From contig NZ_CP147846.1 in NCBI RefSeq assembly GCF_037327425.1, forward strand, positions 186,001 through 250,000: 64,000 nt of DNA, given 5' to 3'. The notes below the pieces were generated by a model, which was not told the origin of the DNA, did no database searches, and saw only the letters and a list, made by a program, of their open reading frames with translations. This document shows, piece by piece, positions 1-7,909 of this stretch. Position 1 is the first letter of the stretch. Every line of letters begins with the position of its first letter. Made by a program: the position numbers and the translations under genes. The DNA comes from Rhodococcus sovatensis. Lineage in GTDB: Bacteria; Actinomycetota; Actinomycetes; Mycobacteriales; Mycobacteriaceae.

Positions 1-495
1 GTAACCGGCGAGGTCCTCGGCGGGCCAGCCGATCTTGAGCAGCATCTGCTTGAGGTGCCCGCGCTCGCTCGGATGAACGATGACAGTGTCCTCGTCGACC
101 ATGGCGCCGAGCATCGGAGCGATCTTCTTGTGCCGCATGACCTCGGTGAGGACCGCACGATCGAGGCTGATCAGCGACAGTCCGTGCACCGGACTCTTCA
201 CCAGCTGCAGTCGTCCGTAGCGGGCCATGGTGTCCACGATGTCCACGAGCAGCGGCTGCGGAACTGCGTAGCGTGAGTAGTTCACGAGGGCATCGACGAC
301 CTGTTCGGCGTCGTGTCCGGCGGCGCGAGCGTTCCACAGGGCAAGCGGCGTGATGCGGTACGTGTGGACGTGCTCGGGGGCGCGTTCGAGCTCGGCGAAC
401 GGGGCGATCGCGCCGCGCGCTTCACCGGCAAGGGCATGGTCGATCTCGAGCAACAGCGTCTTGTCGGACTGGACGATCAAAGGTCCGTCGGTCAC
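1..495 (-). CDS. XPB-type DNA repair helicase, N-terminal part (partial)
   Basis: The minus strand is open from a GTG at 495 to the window edge (165 codons). An AGGAGG ribosome-binding site stands 6 nt before the GTG. The protein begins VTDGPLIVQSDKTLLLEIDH and continues with the conserved stretch HVHTYRITPLALWNARAAG, typical of the N-terminal domain of actinobacterial XPB/Ercc3 helicases (Rv0861c in M. tuberculosis). The family is a 3'-5' SF2 helicase thought to act in nucleotide excision repair. The ATPase motifs lie outside the window. The helicase-associated protein gene sits immediately upstream, as in mycobacteria, supporting a shared repair role. Confidence 0.9.
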   Translation of the reverse strand, partial: MTDGPLIVQSDKTLLLEIDHALAGEARGAIAPFAELERAPEHVHTYRITPLALWNARAAGHDAEQVVDALVNYSRYAVPQPLLVDIVDTMARYGRLQLVKSPVHGLSLISLDRAVLTEVMRHKKIAPMLGAMVDEDTVIVHPSERGHLKQMLLKIGWPAEDLAGY

Positions 496-599
496 TTGTT
501 CCTCCTAGAGCACTTCTGGACGCACGTGAAAGTGCGCAACTTCTCCATTGTCCAGACTTCGGGCCAGTAGCGCCATGTGCGCACGAGTCGCTCCGCTCT

Positions 600-643
600 A
601 GTGGCATGAATAAGTGCACCAGGGTGCACTCAACCATGTCACT
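600..643. repeat. 44-bp nested-hairpin intergenic repeat, copy 1
   Basis: Outer arms AGTGGCATG (600-608) and CATGTCACT (635-643) enclose an inner perfect inverted repeat, GTGCACC (614-620) and GGTGCAC (623-629). A second 44-bp copy with perfect outer arms lies at 55564-55607. It sits between the XPB helicase gene and its upstream partner, so it may shape the transcript there. Confidence 0.75.
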
Positions 644-683
644 GCGGCGGAGCCGCCCATGCCGAATTTCAGGCGGAGCCGCG

Positions 684-2954
684 TCAGTCGACCAGGGCGA
701 CCGAGGTGATTCGATGCAGCGTGAATCGCCGGATCTCGCCGGTCGCCGGATCGAAGGCTTCCAGCTGCCCGCCACCCATTCCGACGGGGTCGACGACGCG
801 TTGCGACGCCGTGCCCTGTGCATCGACGTAGCCGATGGTGACGCTGCGACGTACCTTCAACGCCGTCTGCAGCAATGCCAACGTTGCGGTGCCGGTGGCA
901 CGCGTTCCGTCGGAACGGACAGCTTGCCCGCCGGCAGTCGACGCCCGTTCACCCGCCCGCAATTCGGTGACGAGGCGTCCGAGCTGTTCGTCGGTCGGTA
1001 CGGCTGGACTACGGAAGTGGGCACGCGAGCGCCGGACAGCGACCCGCGCGCCGCGGCTCCGCAGGTCCACTATGGCGCCGTTCGCGTCCTCGCCTGCGGG
1101 GGCGAAGCCCGCCGCGCCGAGAACATTCATTACTTCCGCGAGAGATGCTTGTGAGATGGCGACCGTCGGCGCCAATGCCCGCAGCGCCAACTGTTCCGCA
1201 GCGCTCGAGGTCAGGACCTCGGCCAGCAGTGCCGGATCTTCGCATCGTACGAAGGACGACGCGATGCCCGCCCGCAATCGGCCGTGGCGGCGGGCGACGT
1301 CGTCGATGAGGTAGCTGAGCCCCTGCGGAACCGGGGTTCGTGAATGTGTCCCGAACAGTGAGTGCAGCTCAGCTGCGCTCAGCCCGACATCGAGAGCGCG
1401 GCGAAGACTGTCCTCGGTGATGCGATACACCGTCGCTGCGCCTGCCGATTCGACGTCGGCGACGAGCCCGATTCGGTCGTGCAGGTCTGGCTCCAGCGGC
1501 CCTGGCGCGACGAGTGTCAGGTCGGCCTGCAGCAGCACGTAGTCGATCGGCGTCGGGAGTGCGTCGCGCATCGCGGCCTCGGCGTCGCCCCCGTGCAGTA
1601 GTGCTTTGCCCGGTGTCGACAGAGCACCGCGCGCGACGATGCCGAGAGTGGTGGCCTCGTCGAGCATCTTCTCCACTGGGCGTAGCCCGAAGCGTGCAGC
1701 AGACCGTGGCCGCCGCCACGCCAGTCCACGTGAGACGTCGGTCGGGGTCGTCGCCGTACCCGAACTCAATTCGGCAAGATATTCGAGGATGGTCCGACGA
1801 TCGCGAGGCGCGGCGGGAGACCGCACTTCCTCGGACAGCGCAGCGACGGGTTTGTCGTTGGGATCGCGCATGCCGATCAACCATGGCGCTCGCTGAAGAT
1901 CGAGCCATGCCGATGCGATCGCGTGCCAGCGTGCGGCCGGAGTTGCGGTGATCCAGGAGTCGACCGCAGCAGTCGGTGCCCAATAGTCGTCGCCGGAATC
2001 GTTCGACGGCACCGGGTCGGGAGTTCCGCTCGCGATCAACGATGCGCCTGCCAGCAGCTCGAGAAGCAGGCTCACCTGAGCCTCGTCCAGACCGGTGGCC
2101 TTGCTGATGCGCTTCGCCTCGCGCACGCCGAGACCGCCGGCTTTCAGAGCGGGAGCCGGGCTGACCGCCAGCGCATCGATGATCGCTGCGCAGTGTCGAA
2201 TCAACTCGAGTGCTTCGCCTGCGGCGGCCGCGTTGATGTCGGCGAGAGCGTTCTTGGTCGCCTGTGGCTTGGGCGGTGTCATCGACGTAGGGTCCGAGAT
2301 CGGTTCGCCGCGCAGCGCCTGGCCGACCTGAGCGGGAAGTTCGACGGTCTGCTCGTCGAGCCAGATCAGCAGGCCCGCCTGCAAGAGCTTTTGGACGGGC
2401 CGGTCGGGTGAGGTGCCCGGCGCGGCGTCGCGTGTGCGGCCGGTAGGCGACGAGCGGGCGAGCGTGGAGAGCAGCTTGCGCGAGCTCTCGTCGATTCCGG
2501 TCAGCGCCTCGGTGATGCGCTCCGGGGTCAGGACCTCGGTGGAGTCGAGGATGCGGCCGATCCGCCACGGCACCGCATCACGAGCAGCGGGCGTCATGCG
2601 GAGCGAGCGGGTACCCCACACGAGTGCACGCTCGCGAAGCGCGGTCAGCGCCTTGTCGACGGCTTTGACGCTTGCGCGCTTGTCGATGGCAGCGTCGAGT
2701 TGCGTGCGTGGCACTGGCATCTCGTGGGCGCCCTCGATGGCGAGCAGCTCGAGAACCGTCAGGGCAAGGGTGTCCAAAGTGTCGGCGCTTCGGAGAATCG
2801 AGGCACGCTGCTCGGCTCGTCCGGCGAGTACAGCGATGGTCGACGGCGGCGGCACGGTCAGGTCCGGGCGCAGCGTGAGGGTGCCGACGAGTTCGGTATC
2901 GGTACGGGACTTCAACCAGGTGGCGAGGTCCGGTGGCGCTGCTGTTTCGGTCAT
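684..2954 (-). CDS. helicase-associated domain protein (Rv0862c-like)
   Basis: This 756-residue protein starts MTETAAPPDLATWLKSRTDT and matches in length and position the mycobacterial protein encoded next to XPB (Rv0862c), which carries the XPB/Ssl2-type helicase C-terminal-associated domain. It has no Walker motifs that I can see, so it is a partner or regulator and not itself a helicase. The C-terminal part ends in a WYL-like stretch (RRSVTIGYVDAQGTASQRVVDPVGM, residues about 700-725), a fold often used to sense ligands or nucleic acid. It lies 188 bp upstream of the XPB gene on the same strand, separated by a hairpin repeat. The precise biochemical role is not established. Confidence 0.8.
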   Translation of the reverse strand: MTETAAPPDLATWLKSRTDTELVGTLTLRPDLTVPPPSTIAVLAGRAEQRASILRSADTLDTLALTVLELLAIEGAHEMPVPRTQLDAAIDKRASVKAVDKALTALRERALVWGTRSLRMTPAARDAVPWRIGRILDSTEVLTPERITEALTGIDESSRKLLSTLARSSPTGRTRDAAPGTSPDRPVQKLLQAGLLIWLDEQTVELPAQVGQALRGEPISDPTSMTPPKPQATKNALADINAAAAGEALELIRHCAAIIDALAVSPAPALKAGGLGVREAKRISKATGLDEAQVSLLLELLAGASLIASGTPDPVPSNDSGDDYWAPTAAVDSWITATPAARWHAIASAWLDLQRAPWLIGMRDPNDKPVAALSEEVRSPAAPRDRRTILEYLAELSSGTATTPTDVSRGLAWRRPRSAARFGLRPVEKMLDEATTLGIVARGALSTPGKALLHGGDAEAAMRDALPTPIDYVLLQADLTLVAPGPLEPDLHDRIGLVADVESAGAATVYRITEDSLRRALDVGLSAAELHSLFGTHSRTPVPQGLSYLIDDVARRHGRLRAGIASSFVRCEDPALLAEVLTSSAAEQLALRALAPTVAISQASLAEVMNVLGAAGFAPAGEDANGAIVDLRSRGARVAVRRSRAHFRSPAVPTDEQLGRLVTELRAGERASTAGGQAVRSDGTRATGTATLALLQTALKVRRSVTIGYVDAQGTASQRVVDPVGMGGGQLEAFDPATGEIRRFTLHRITSVALVD

Positions 2955-3015
2955 CGCCTATCAGATTAGTGACCTGGGCTGGCGGATGCCGCAGCGCAGG
3001 TGTCAAAATAGGCGC

Positions 3016-3204
3016 ATGGTGAACAAGTCGAAGAAGCCCTACGTCGATCCAGGCTGGCCGGAAACCGCACGCGGCGACCACGCGGTGAGTGAGTTGGCCT
3101 CCTCACGCTCGGGAGGCTTGTCTCCTTACGGCGAGGACACCGAGTTCCCGCTGCCTTTGGACGAGTTGCCGTATGCCCACCCCGTGACCGTCGTCAATCG
3201 CTAG
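3016..3204 (+). CDS. small conserved protein (Rv0863-like)
   Basis: A 62-residue ORF (MVNKSKKPYVDPGWPETARG...) divergent from the helicase-associated gene, with a -10-like CAAAAT ending 6 nt before the ATG, consistent with a leaderless transcript. It occupies the place of Rv0863 in mycobacteria. It has no signal peptide, membrane segment or recognised domain; it is acidic and proline-rich toward the C-terminus (FPLPLDELPYAHPV). It ends 30 bp before a strong bidirectional terminator. Function unknown. Confidence 0.7.
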   Translation: MVNKSKKPYVDPGWPETARGDHAVSELASSRSGGLSPYGEDTEFPLPLDELPYAHPVTVVNR

Positions 3205-3234
3205 AACTACCCCACATCTGAAACTTCTCCACAA

Positions 3235-3270
3235 CGAAGAAGGCCCCCGAGTGATCGGGGGCCTTCTTCG
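3235..3270. terminator. bidirectional intrinsic terminator
   Basis: A perfect 16-bp inverted repeat, CGAAGAAGGCCCCCGA and its complement, with a GTGA loop. It lies between the convergent small gene ending at 3204 and rpfA ending at 3286. Confidence 0.9.
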
Positions 3271-3285
3271 TAGTGACGTAGGACT

Positions 3286-3900
3286 TTACTGAGGCAGGAA
3301 TGCCTTGTTCGCCTGGTAGAACTCGACCAACTGGGGATCGAGCTGGATGCCCTGGGTCGCGTCCTTGATCAGCGTGGCGATCTGCGGGTCGTTGGTGATC
3401 GTCTGAACTGCGCCGGTGATGCCGTCGATGACCTCGGCGGTGCCGTCGACCGTCGGGATGCTGGTGAGGTCAGGAAGCTTCGGTGCCTCGGGAGCAGTCT
3501 CCGGCGACGCCGGGACACTGCGCTCGGAAGGCGCGCTGCTGAGCCCGAGGCTCGACGAGCAGGAAGGCCATGCGCCCCAGCCCTGCGACGCGAGCACCTT
3601 CTCGGCGACAGCGATCTGCTCTTCGCGGCTGGCCTGGTTGGCAGAGGCGGCGTACTGCCCGCCGCCGTGCGAGGTCCAGGTGCTCGGCGAGAACTGCAGG
3701 CCGCCCTGGAAACCGTTGCCGGTGTTGATGCCCCAGTTGCCGCCGGCTTCGCACTGTGCGAGGCGGTCCCAGTCGGAATCAGGGGCAGCGCTGGCGGTGC
3801 CGGTGAAGGCCAGACCTGCTGTGCCCATGATCGCGCCGGTCACGGCGACCTTGGCTACGGTGCGGCCGGTGGTGGTCGGCTTGCGATGACGTCCGCTCAT
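3286..3900 (-). CDS. rpfA: resuscitation-promoting factor RpfA-like secreted muralytic enzyme
   Basis: From ATG at 3900 (MSGRHRKPTTTGRTVAK..., ribosome-binding site GGAGAGGA upstream) the protein has 204 residues. A signal peptide ends near ASA-AP at about residue 34. The Rpf domain follows immediately: DSDWDRLAQCEAGGNWGINT, with the catalytic Glu in CEAGGNW, then GFQGGLQFSPSTW and a second Cys near the end of the domain. A proline/serine linker and an alpha-helical tail complete it. Rpf proteins are lysozyme-like glycosidases that cleave peptidoglycan and promote regrowth from dormancy. The gene lies behind a c-di-AMP riboswitch and a CRP-type site, as known for actinobacterial rpfA. A longer ORF start at 4002 would lie inside the riboswitch and is rejected. 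Confidence 0.93.
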   Translation of the reverse strand: MSGRHRKPTTTGRTVAKVAVTGAIMGTAGLAFTGTASAAPDSDWDRLAQCEAGGNWGINTGNGFQGGLQFSPSTWTSHGGGQYAASANQASREEQIAVAEKVLASQGWGAWPSCSSSLGLSSAPSERSVPASPETAPEAPKLPDLTSIPTVDGTAEVIDGITGAVQTITNDPQIATLIKDATQGIQLDPQLVEFYQANKAFLPQ

Positions 3901-3911
3901 ACGAGTTGAAA

Positions 3912-4140
3912 TCCTCTCCACTGGCGCCTGCGAGGTCAGCTGTCGGGTTCGGGCTGAGAGGTAGCCCGGCCCAACTCTCCCGAAAGAGATGTTGGGCTTC
4001 ACCCCAAGGAAAGTTGTGCTCTAGCACAGCTTTCCGGTTATCCGAGAGGACGTGTGGGTCCCCCGTCCTCGTCCCCTGGGTGTTCTTGTGGGGGTCCGTT
4101 CCCGCGGGACGAGGTTTGGCGCTACGGGTACGGATTCGGC
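3912..4140 (-). ncRNA. ydaO-yuaA type c-di-AMP riboswitch in the rpfA leader
   Basis: Read on the minus strand, the rpfA leader contains the hallmark segments of the ydaO family in order: ACGGGGGACCC (4066-4056), GGGGTGAAGCCC (4005-3994), GGGCTACCTCTCAGCCC and then GAACCCGACAGCTGACC (about 3952-3935). An outer stem CCTCGTCCC/GGGGACGAGG is visible near 4113 and 4076. This riboswitch class binds cyclic di-AMP, usually turning expression off, and is known upstream of rpf genes in Actinobacteria. The exact 5' end is uncertain by about 30 nt. Confidence 0.9.
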
Positions 4141-4312
4141 CGAAGTTTCTCAGCCGCCACTGACCGTACTGAAGTTCCCCCGGAGTGTCACCATTTGGTA
4201 ACTGTTTCATTTTGGGTCCGAACTGCCGCGTCGGCGAACCCAATTCTCGGTAACGAACGAACCTGCAGCTAACAGGGTTGGAGTGCGGGTGACGCTCGGG
4301 CGTTGCGCTTCC

Positions 4313-4328
4313 GTTACCCCATCGTTAT
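4313..4328. promoter_or_regulatory. possible MtrA-type direct repeat upstream of rpfA
   Basis: GTTAC-N6-GTTAT resembles the direct-repeat motif reported for the actinobacterial response regulator MtrA, which controls cell-wall hydrolase genes. It directly abuts the CRP-type site. One base deviates from a perfect repeat; this is a motif match only. Confidence 0.4.
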
Positions 4329-4343
4329 GTGACAGAAGTCACA
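4328..4343. promoter_or_regulatory. CRP/GlxR-type binding site
   Basis: TGTGA-CAGAAG-TCACA is an exact match to the CRP consensus TGTGA-N6-TCACA and lies in a longer dyad ATGTGAC-N4-GTCACAT (4327-4344). A degenerate copy, AGTGACAGAAGTGACC, follows at 4363-4378. In mycobacteria rpfA is known to be a CRP target, so control of rpfA is the natural reading; the site is about 190 bp upstream of the riboswitch. Confidence 0.75.
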
Positions 4344-4406
4344 TCGCTTCGGGTGGGGCTGAAGTGACAGAAGTGACCGAGTGTCCAGCTTCGGACGCCG
4401 CCGCCG

Positions 4407-5825
4407 TCATCGGCTCAGGTTTCCGTACGTGTGGATCAGGGCGACAAGCGCGGCATCTTCGGCGGCGGTGAGCGTGACGAGGGCTTGGCTGTGCGCCCAG
4501 GCGAGTTTGTCCAGCGCGGCTGCGCGGACGTGGTCGGGCCCGGCGGTGGGGGAGAGACCCAGCTTCAGTGCTGGTGTGGAGTGTTCGACGAGGCGACGCA
4601 ATTCCTGGGTGACCGGGGATGCCGGATCGGTGCCGAGCATCGCTTCGAGGTGACCGAACAGCACGACGGTGTGTAGCGCCGGGTCGGACCGCAGGCGATC
4701 GACGATGTCGCGAATGTGCTCGCGTTCGGGGCGACTGTAGGCGAGGCGGTCGAGTTCGCCGAGGATGCGGTGGGCCCGTTTCACCGCAGCGAACACGCCG
4801 AGATGAGAGGCAAGCAGATTCTGCAATCTCGGCACGCCGGAATGCGTGACGAGCCAGTCGTTGAGCACTGCAGCGCCCTGTGCGGCGATGCTCCGGCCGT
4901 GGATCGTGCCGTACTCGCCGAGTAGGTCGACCAACCGGCCACGCATGTGCGGAGGGACGAGCGCGTCGTCGTCGGAGTCGAGCAGGTCGATCAGATCGAA
5001 CGGGTCGATGCCGTGCATGGCGTGCAGCGCGCGGGCGTCGGCTTCGGTGAGAGCTCCGGTGTGCGAGGTCTCGGCGAGCAGACCTGCGATCGGAACGACG
5101 GTCATCACGGTATCGGCGAGCTGGGCCGACAGTCGTATCGCGTGCTCGCCCGCATGCGCGAGCGGATCGCGGGCTCCGAGAGCACCTTCACCGAAGCCGT
5201 CTGCGCGCGACAGCACTCCCAAGGCGGTCAATGGGGTGAAGCCGAGTTGGCGGAGGAAATCGATCTCGTCTGCCCGGGGAGCCCCGTCGAACAGGAACAC
5301 TGCGGCGTCGGCATCGACGGACGCGGTGCGGGTCTGGTCGTATCCGTCGATGAGGACCCGCCGGGTTCGAGCTTCGTTCTCGGCCGTCAACGTCGCCAAC
5401 CCGGGGGTGTCCACGAGGGTGTACTCGCGGATCGCGGCTGACGGCAACCACCGGTGCAGGTAGGCGATGTCGTGCGGCGCGATGTCGAGGCTGTGGATCC
5501 GGCCGCGGTCGGTGCGCACCGGTGTCCGGGTGCCGTCGAGCAGCACTGCCTCGACGCGGGCTGGCGCACCCTCTTGGTACACCGAGACGACACTGGTGGC
5601 CTCGAGCGCGGCGGTGTCGGCGATCTTGGCGCCGATCAGGGCGTTCACCAACGTCGATTTTCCGGCTTTGAGACGGCCGACGACGACGATCCGCGGCGGC
5701 GACCACAAGATGGCGCCGATGCGATTGGCGTGACCGGCCAAATCCGGGCCGAGTGCCGCGAGGGCGTGCAGGGCGCGATCGAGTCCTGCGCGGACCGGAT
5801 CGAGCGGCATTGAAGACGCAGTCAT
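4407..5825 (-). CDS. dynamin-like GTPase, IniC type
   Basis: Start ATG at 5825 overlaps the upstream gene's stop (ATGA), giving 472 residues. The P-loop GRLKAGKS is at residues 50-57, a switch/G3 motif DTPGL follows in YTLVDTPGLATLT, and the G4 position reads SRAD in place of the usual N/TKxD. Size and pairing with the next gene match the mycobacterial iniA-iniC pair, whose IniA is a bacterial dynamin-like protein that remodels membranes under cell-wall stress. There is no obvious transmembrane hairpin here, unlike its partner. The 265-codon extension upstream of 5825 is antisense to IniA reading and is not protein-like. Likely acts at the inner face of the membrane with the partner GTPase. 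Confidence 0.82.
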   Translation of the reverse strand: MTASSMPLDPVRAGLDRALHALAALGPDLAGHANRIGAILWSPPRIVVVGRLKAGKSTLVNALIGAKIADTAALEATSVVSVYQEGAPARVEAVLLDGTRTPVRTDRGRIHSLDIAPHDIAYLHRWLPSAAIREYTLVDTPGLATLTAENEARTRRVLIDGYDQTRTASVDADAAVFLFDGAPRADEIDFLRQLGFTPLTALGVLSRADGFGEGALGARDPLAHAGEHAIRLSAQLADTVMTVVPIAGLLAETSHTGALTEADARALHAMHGIDPFDLIDLLDSDDDALVPPHMRGRLVDLLGEYGTIHGRSIAAQGAAVLNDWLVTHSGVPRLQNLLASHLGVFAAVKRAHRILGELDRLAYSRPEREHIRDIVDRLRSDPALHTVVLFGHLEAMLGTDPASPVTQELRRLVEHSTPALKLGLSPTAGPDHVRAAALDKLAWAHSQALVTLTAAEDAALVALIHTYGNLSR

Positions 5826-7648
5826 CGCCCTGCTCCGGCGAGTTCGGCGATGAGTGCTTCGGCGCGTGCGATGTTGCCGTTGACCACTTTCAGATTGTTC
5901 TCCAGACGGTCGCGTTTCTTCTCCCGCACGGCCGTATCCGACCGAGCACTCTCTTCGGCGTCCTTGATCTGTGTCTGCAACTGTGCGATCGAGGTCTTGA
6001 GATGCTGGCGATAGCGAATCACGATCTCCGGGCGGGCCAGGGCGATGGTCGATTCGAATGTGCGGGCGGTCGTTGTCTTGGTCGCCGCCGTCGTTTCCCT
6101 CATCCAGGTCAGCAAATTCGTCTTTCCGGCACGCATGGCACGAAACCCCAGGTTGAAACCTACCCACGCGATCCCCACCACTGCTCCGACTCCCACTACC
6201 GTGGAGAGTCCGACGATGCCACCGAGCATCGACGATCCCATCACTCCCATGGTCAGCATCGACGGATCCAGCAGGCCTTGACGTTTGCCGGCGACGGAGT
6301 GCGTATCGAGCGTGCGGCCGGACAGGGTCGCCACGACCTGCTCGTAGATCTCCTCCCAGACAACATCGGAATCGAAGCGCGGTTGCACGATGGTGGTGTA
6401 GAGCTGCTCGAGGAAGACCGTCATCGACTCGGCCATCGCCGACTGGAAGTCTCTCTCCATTTCGGCGGTGAAGTGCTGCGGATTCTTCCGCAGCACTTCC
6501 ATCCCGTTCTTGTTGATCCGGCTCGTCCATTTCTCGCGGATCGCATCCAGGCGTCGGTCGAGTTCGGCGGTGGCGTTCTGGCGGATCAGCGTCAGATCGC
6601 GTTGGAGATATTGCTCCCACTGCTGGGAGTGGTCTTTGAGCTCCTTCAGTTCGTCGAGCTGCGCGGTCAGATCTGGGACCACCCGAGCGGCATCGTTGAT
6701 CGCAGCGATCTGAAGGGCGAGGTCGTCAGCGAGGCTCTTCAACCCATCTACTGCGGTCCGGAGTCCGCTGGCAGCCGGAAGCTGACCGGCGACAGCAAGT
6801 TTCGTCTCGATCAATGCGCGTAGCGCCGTGATCCCGGAACGATGCTCGGCCGCGTCGCGGGCAGCGCCTGGTGGCATCTCGGCGGCGACGACGGCCCGCA
6901 GGCTCGAGACCGCAAGCACCGGGATTTCGCGACCGAGATGCTCGCGCAACAGGGTGGTGTTCTGCTCGACGATCGGCCTCCACCGTCGCACGTTCTTGTC
7001 GGTCTTGGTCACCACCACGATCAGTGCCTCGACACCGGCACCAGTGGAGGAGATGAACTCCATCTCCGGTGCGGTCAGCGGGGTGGACGCGTCGCAGACG
7101 ATCACCACCACGCACGCTCGAGCTGCGCTGTCGGCCGCCAGAGCGGCGTACGAGGGATCGAGGCCGCCGACGCCGGGAGTGTCGATGACCGTCGTGGCCC
7201 CCATCCGGTTGTCGGGCACGGCAACCACTGCGCGAGTCGGCAGCTCCACCGCTCGGGCATCGCGGACGCGTGCGCCTTCGCAGGAGACCCAGTCCTCCAG
7301 GTCTGCGTGGGTGATCGCCTCGGTGCGGTCGGGATAGATCAGTTCGGCGCCCCCGCCTGGTGCACCTGCGTCGGCGTCGGTGAACGACAAGGTCGTCGAG
7401 GTGGTCACGTCGACACCGACGGGGGAGGCGTCCCGGAATCCGACGAGAGCATTGACGAGGAAGCTCTTGCCGCGCTTGACTTCACCGACCACAACGACGG
7501 TGCGGGCGAGGTCCTGCGCGGCGCGGCGAGCGGCGAGGTCGGCGATCGCGTCGTACTGGAACGGGCGCAGAATCTTGGTCGTGATCGTCTCGAGTAGTGC
7601 CGCGGCGCGATCGGTCGCCGGGGCAGGAGGCGCTGCTGTGTCACTCAC
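5822..7648 (-). CDS. dynamin-like GTPase, IniA type
   Basis: GTG at 7648 is preceded by GGAGGGA and gives 608 residues; the longer ORF start at 7837 has no such signal. The P-loop GEVKRGKS is at residues 55-62, G3 is DTPGVGG and G4 is TKTD in VVVTKTDKNVRRW. The C-terminal half is helical with a glycine-rich hydrophobic hairpin (MGVMGSSMLGGIVG... to GIAWVGFNLGF) that would be a membrane paddle. This is the organisation of bacterial dynamin-like proteins such as IniA, which bind, tether and cut membranes. It is translationally coupled to the IniC-like gene. No clear sigma-A promoter; a TAGAGT -10-like hexamer is at 7719-7724 on the minus strand. Confidence 0.85.
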   Translation of the reverse strand: MSDTAAPPAPATDRAAALLETITTKILRPFQYDAIADLAARRAAQDLARTVVVVGEVKRGKSFLVNALVGFRDASPVGVDVTTSTTLSFTDADAGAPGGGAELIYPDRTEAITHADLEDWVSCEGARVRDARAVELPTRAVVAVPDNRMGATTVIDTPGVGGLDPSYAALAADSAARACVVVIVCDASTPLTAPEMEFISSTGAGVEALIVVVTKTDKNVRRWRPIVEQNTTLLREHLGREIPVLAVSSLRAVVAAEMPPGAARDAAEHRSGITALRALIETKLAVAGQLPAASGLRTAVDGLKSLADDLALQIAAINDAARVVPDLTAQLDELKELKDHSQQWEQYLQRDLTLIRQNATAELDRRLDAIREKWTSRINKNGMEVLRKNPQHFTAEMERDFQSAMAESMTVFLEQLYTTIVQPRFDSDVVWEEIYEQVVATLSGRTLDTHSVAGKRQGLLDPSMLTMGVMGSSMLGGIVGLSTVVGVGAVVGIAWVGFNLGFRAMRAGKTNLLTWMRETTAATKTTTARTFESTIALARPEIVIRYRQHLKTSIAQLQTQIKDAEESARSDTAVREKKRDRLENNLKVVNGNIARAEALIAELAGAGR

Positions 7649-7806
7649 GTTCGCTGTCCCTCCGCTTCGTTCGCCCTCGATTGTCGACACCGGTGCGCCA
7701 CGATCTGCGCGGGTGTCGACTCTAACCCCGGCCACCGTCGGATTGCGGAACGGTGCCCGGTCGACACCTCCGTGGATCGGTCGAGAGGAATTGGTGCCCT
7801 CGGTGC

Positions 7807-7838
7807 GGGAACCTTGTGCAGTGCCGGATGCATCCAAC
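7807..7838 (+). promoter_or_regulatory. ECF-sigma-type promoter, copy 1 (lipoprotein gene)
   Basis: GGGAACC (7807-7813), 17-nt spacer, CATCCAAC (7831-7838). The same motif with identical spacing occurs at two other units of this locus (12470-12501 and 14676-14707, minus strand). -35 GGGAACC is typical of ECF sigma factors such as SigM. It points toward the lipoprotein gene, 71 nt upstream of its GTG. Confidence 0.75.
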
Positions 7839-7858
7839 AGTCAGTGACACCGACAACG

Positions 7859-7888
7859 AGCCCGGCGCAGTCGTTGTGCGACCGGGCT
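7859..7888 (+). promoter_or_regulatory. leader hairpin of the lipoprotein mRNA
   Basis: AGCCCGG (7859-7865) pairs with CCGGGCT (7882-7888), extended inward by CGCA/TGCG with one bulged A. It lies between the ECF-type promoter and the GTG start, about 10 nt before the ribosome-binding site GAGAGG. It could be an attenuator or a 5' stabilising hairpin. Confidence 0.55.
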
Positions 7889-7909
7889 TTCAACCGAGAG
7901 GATCTTCGC

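Noticed and set aside
4407..6620. 737-codon open frame as one long GTPase
   Set aside because: Codons above 5825 are out-of-frame sequence of the IniA-like gene (basic, low-complexity, no domain); the real start is the ATGA overlap at 5825.
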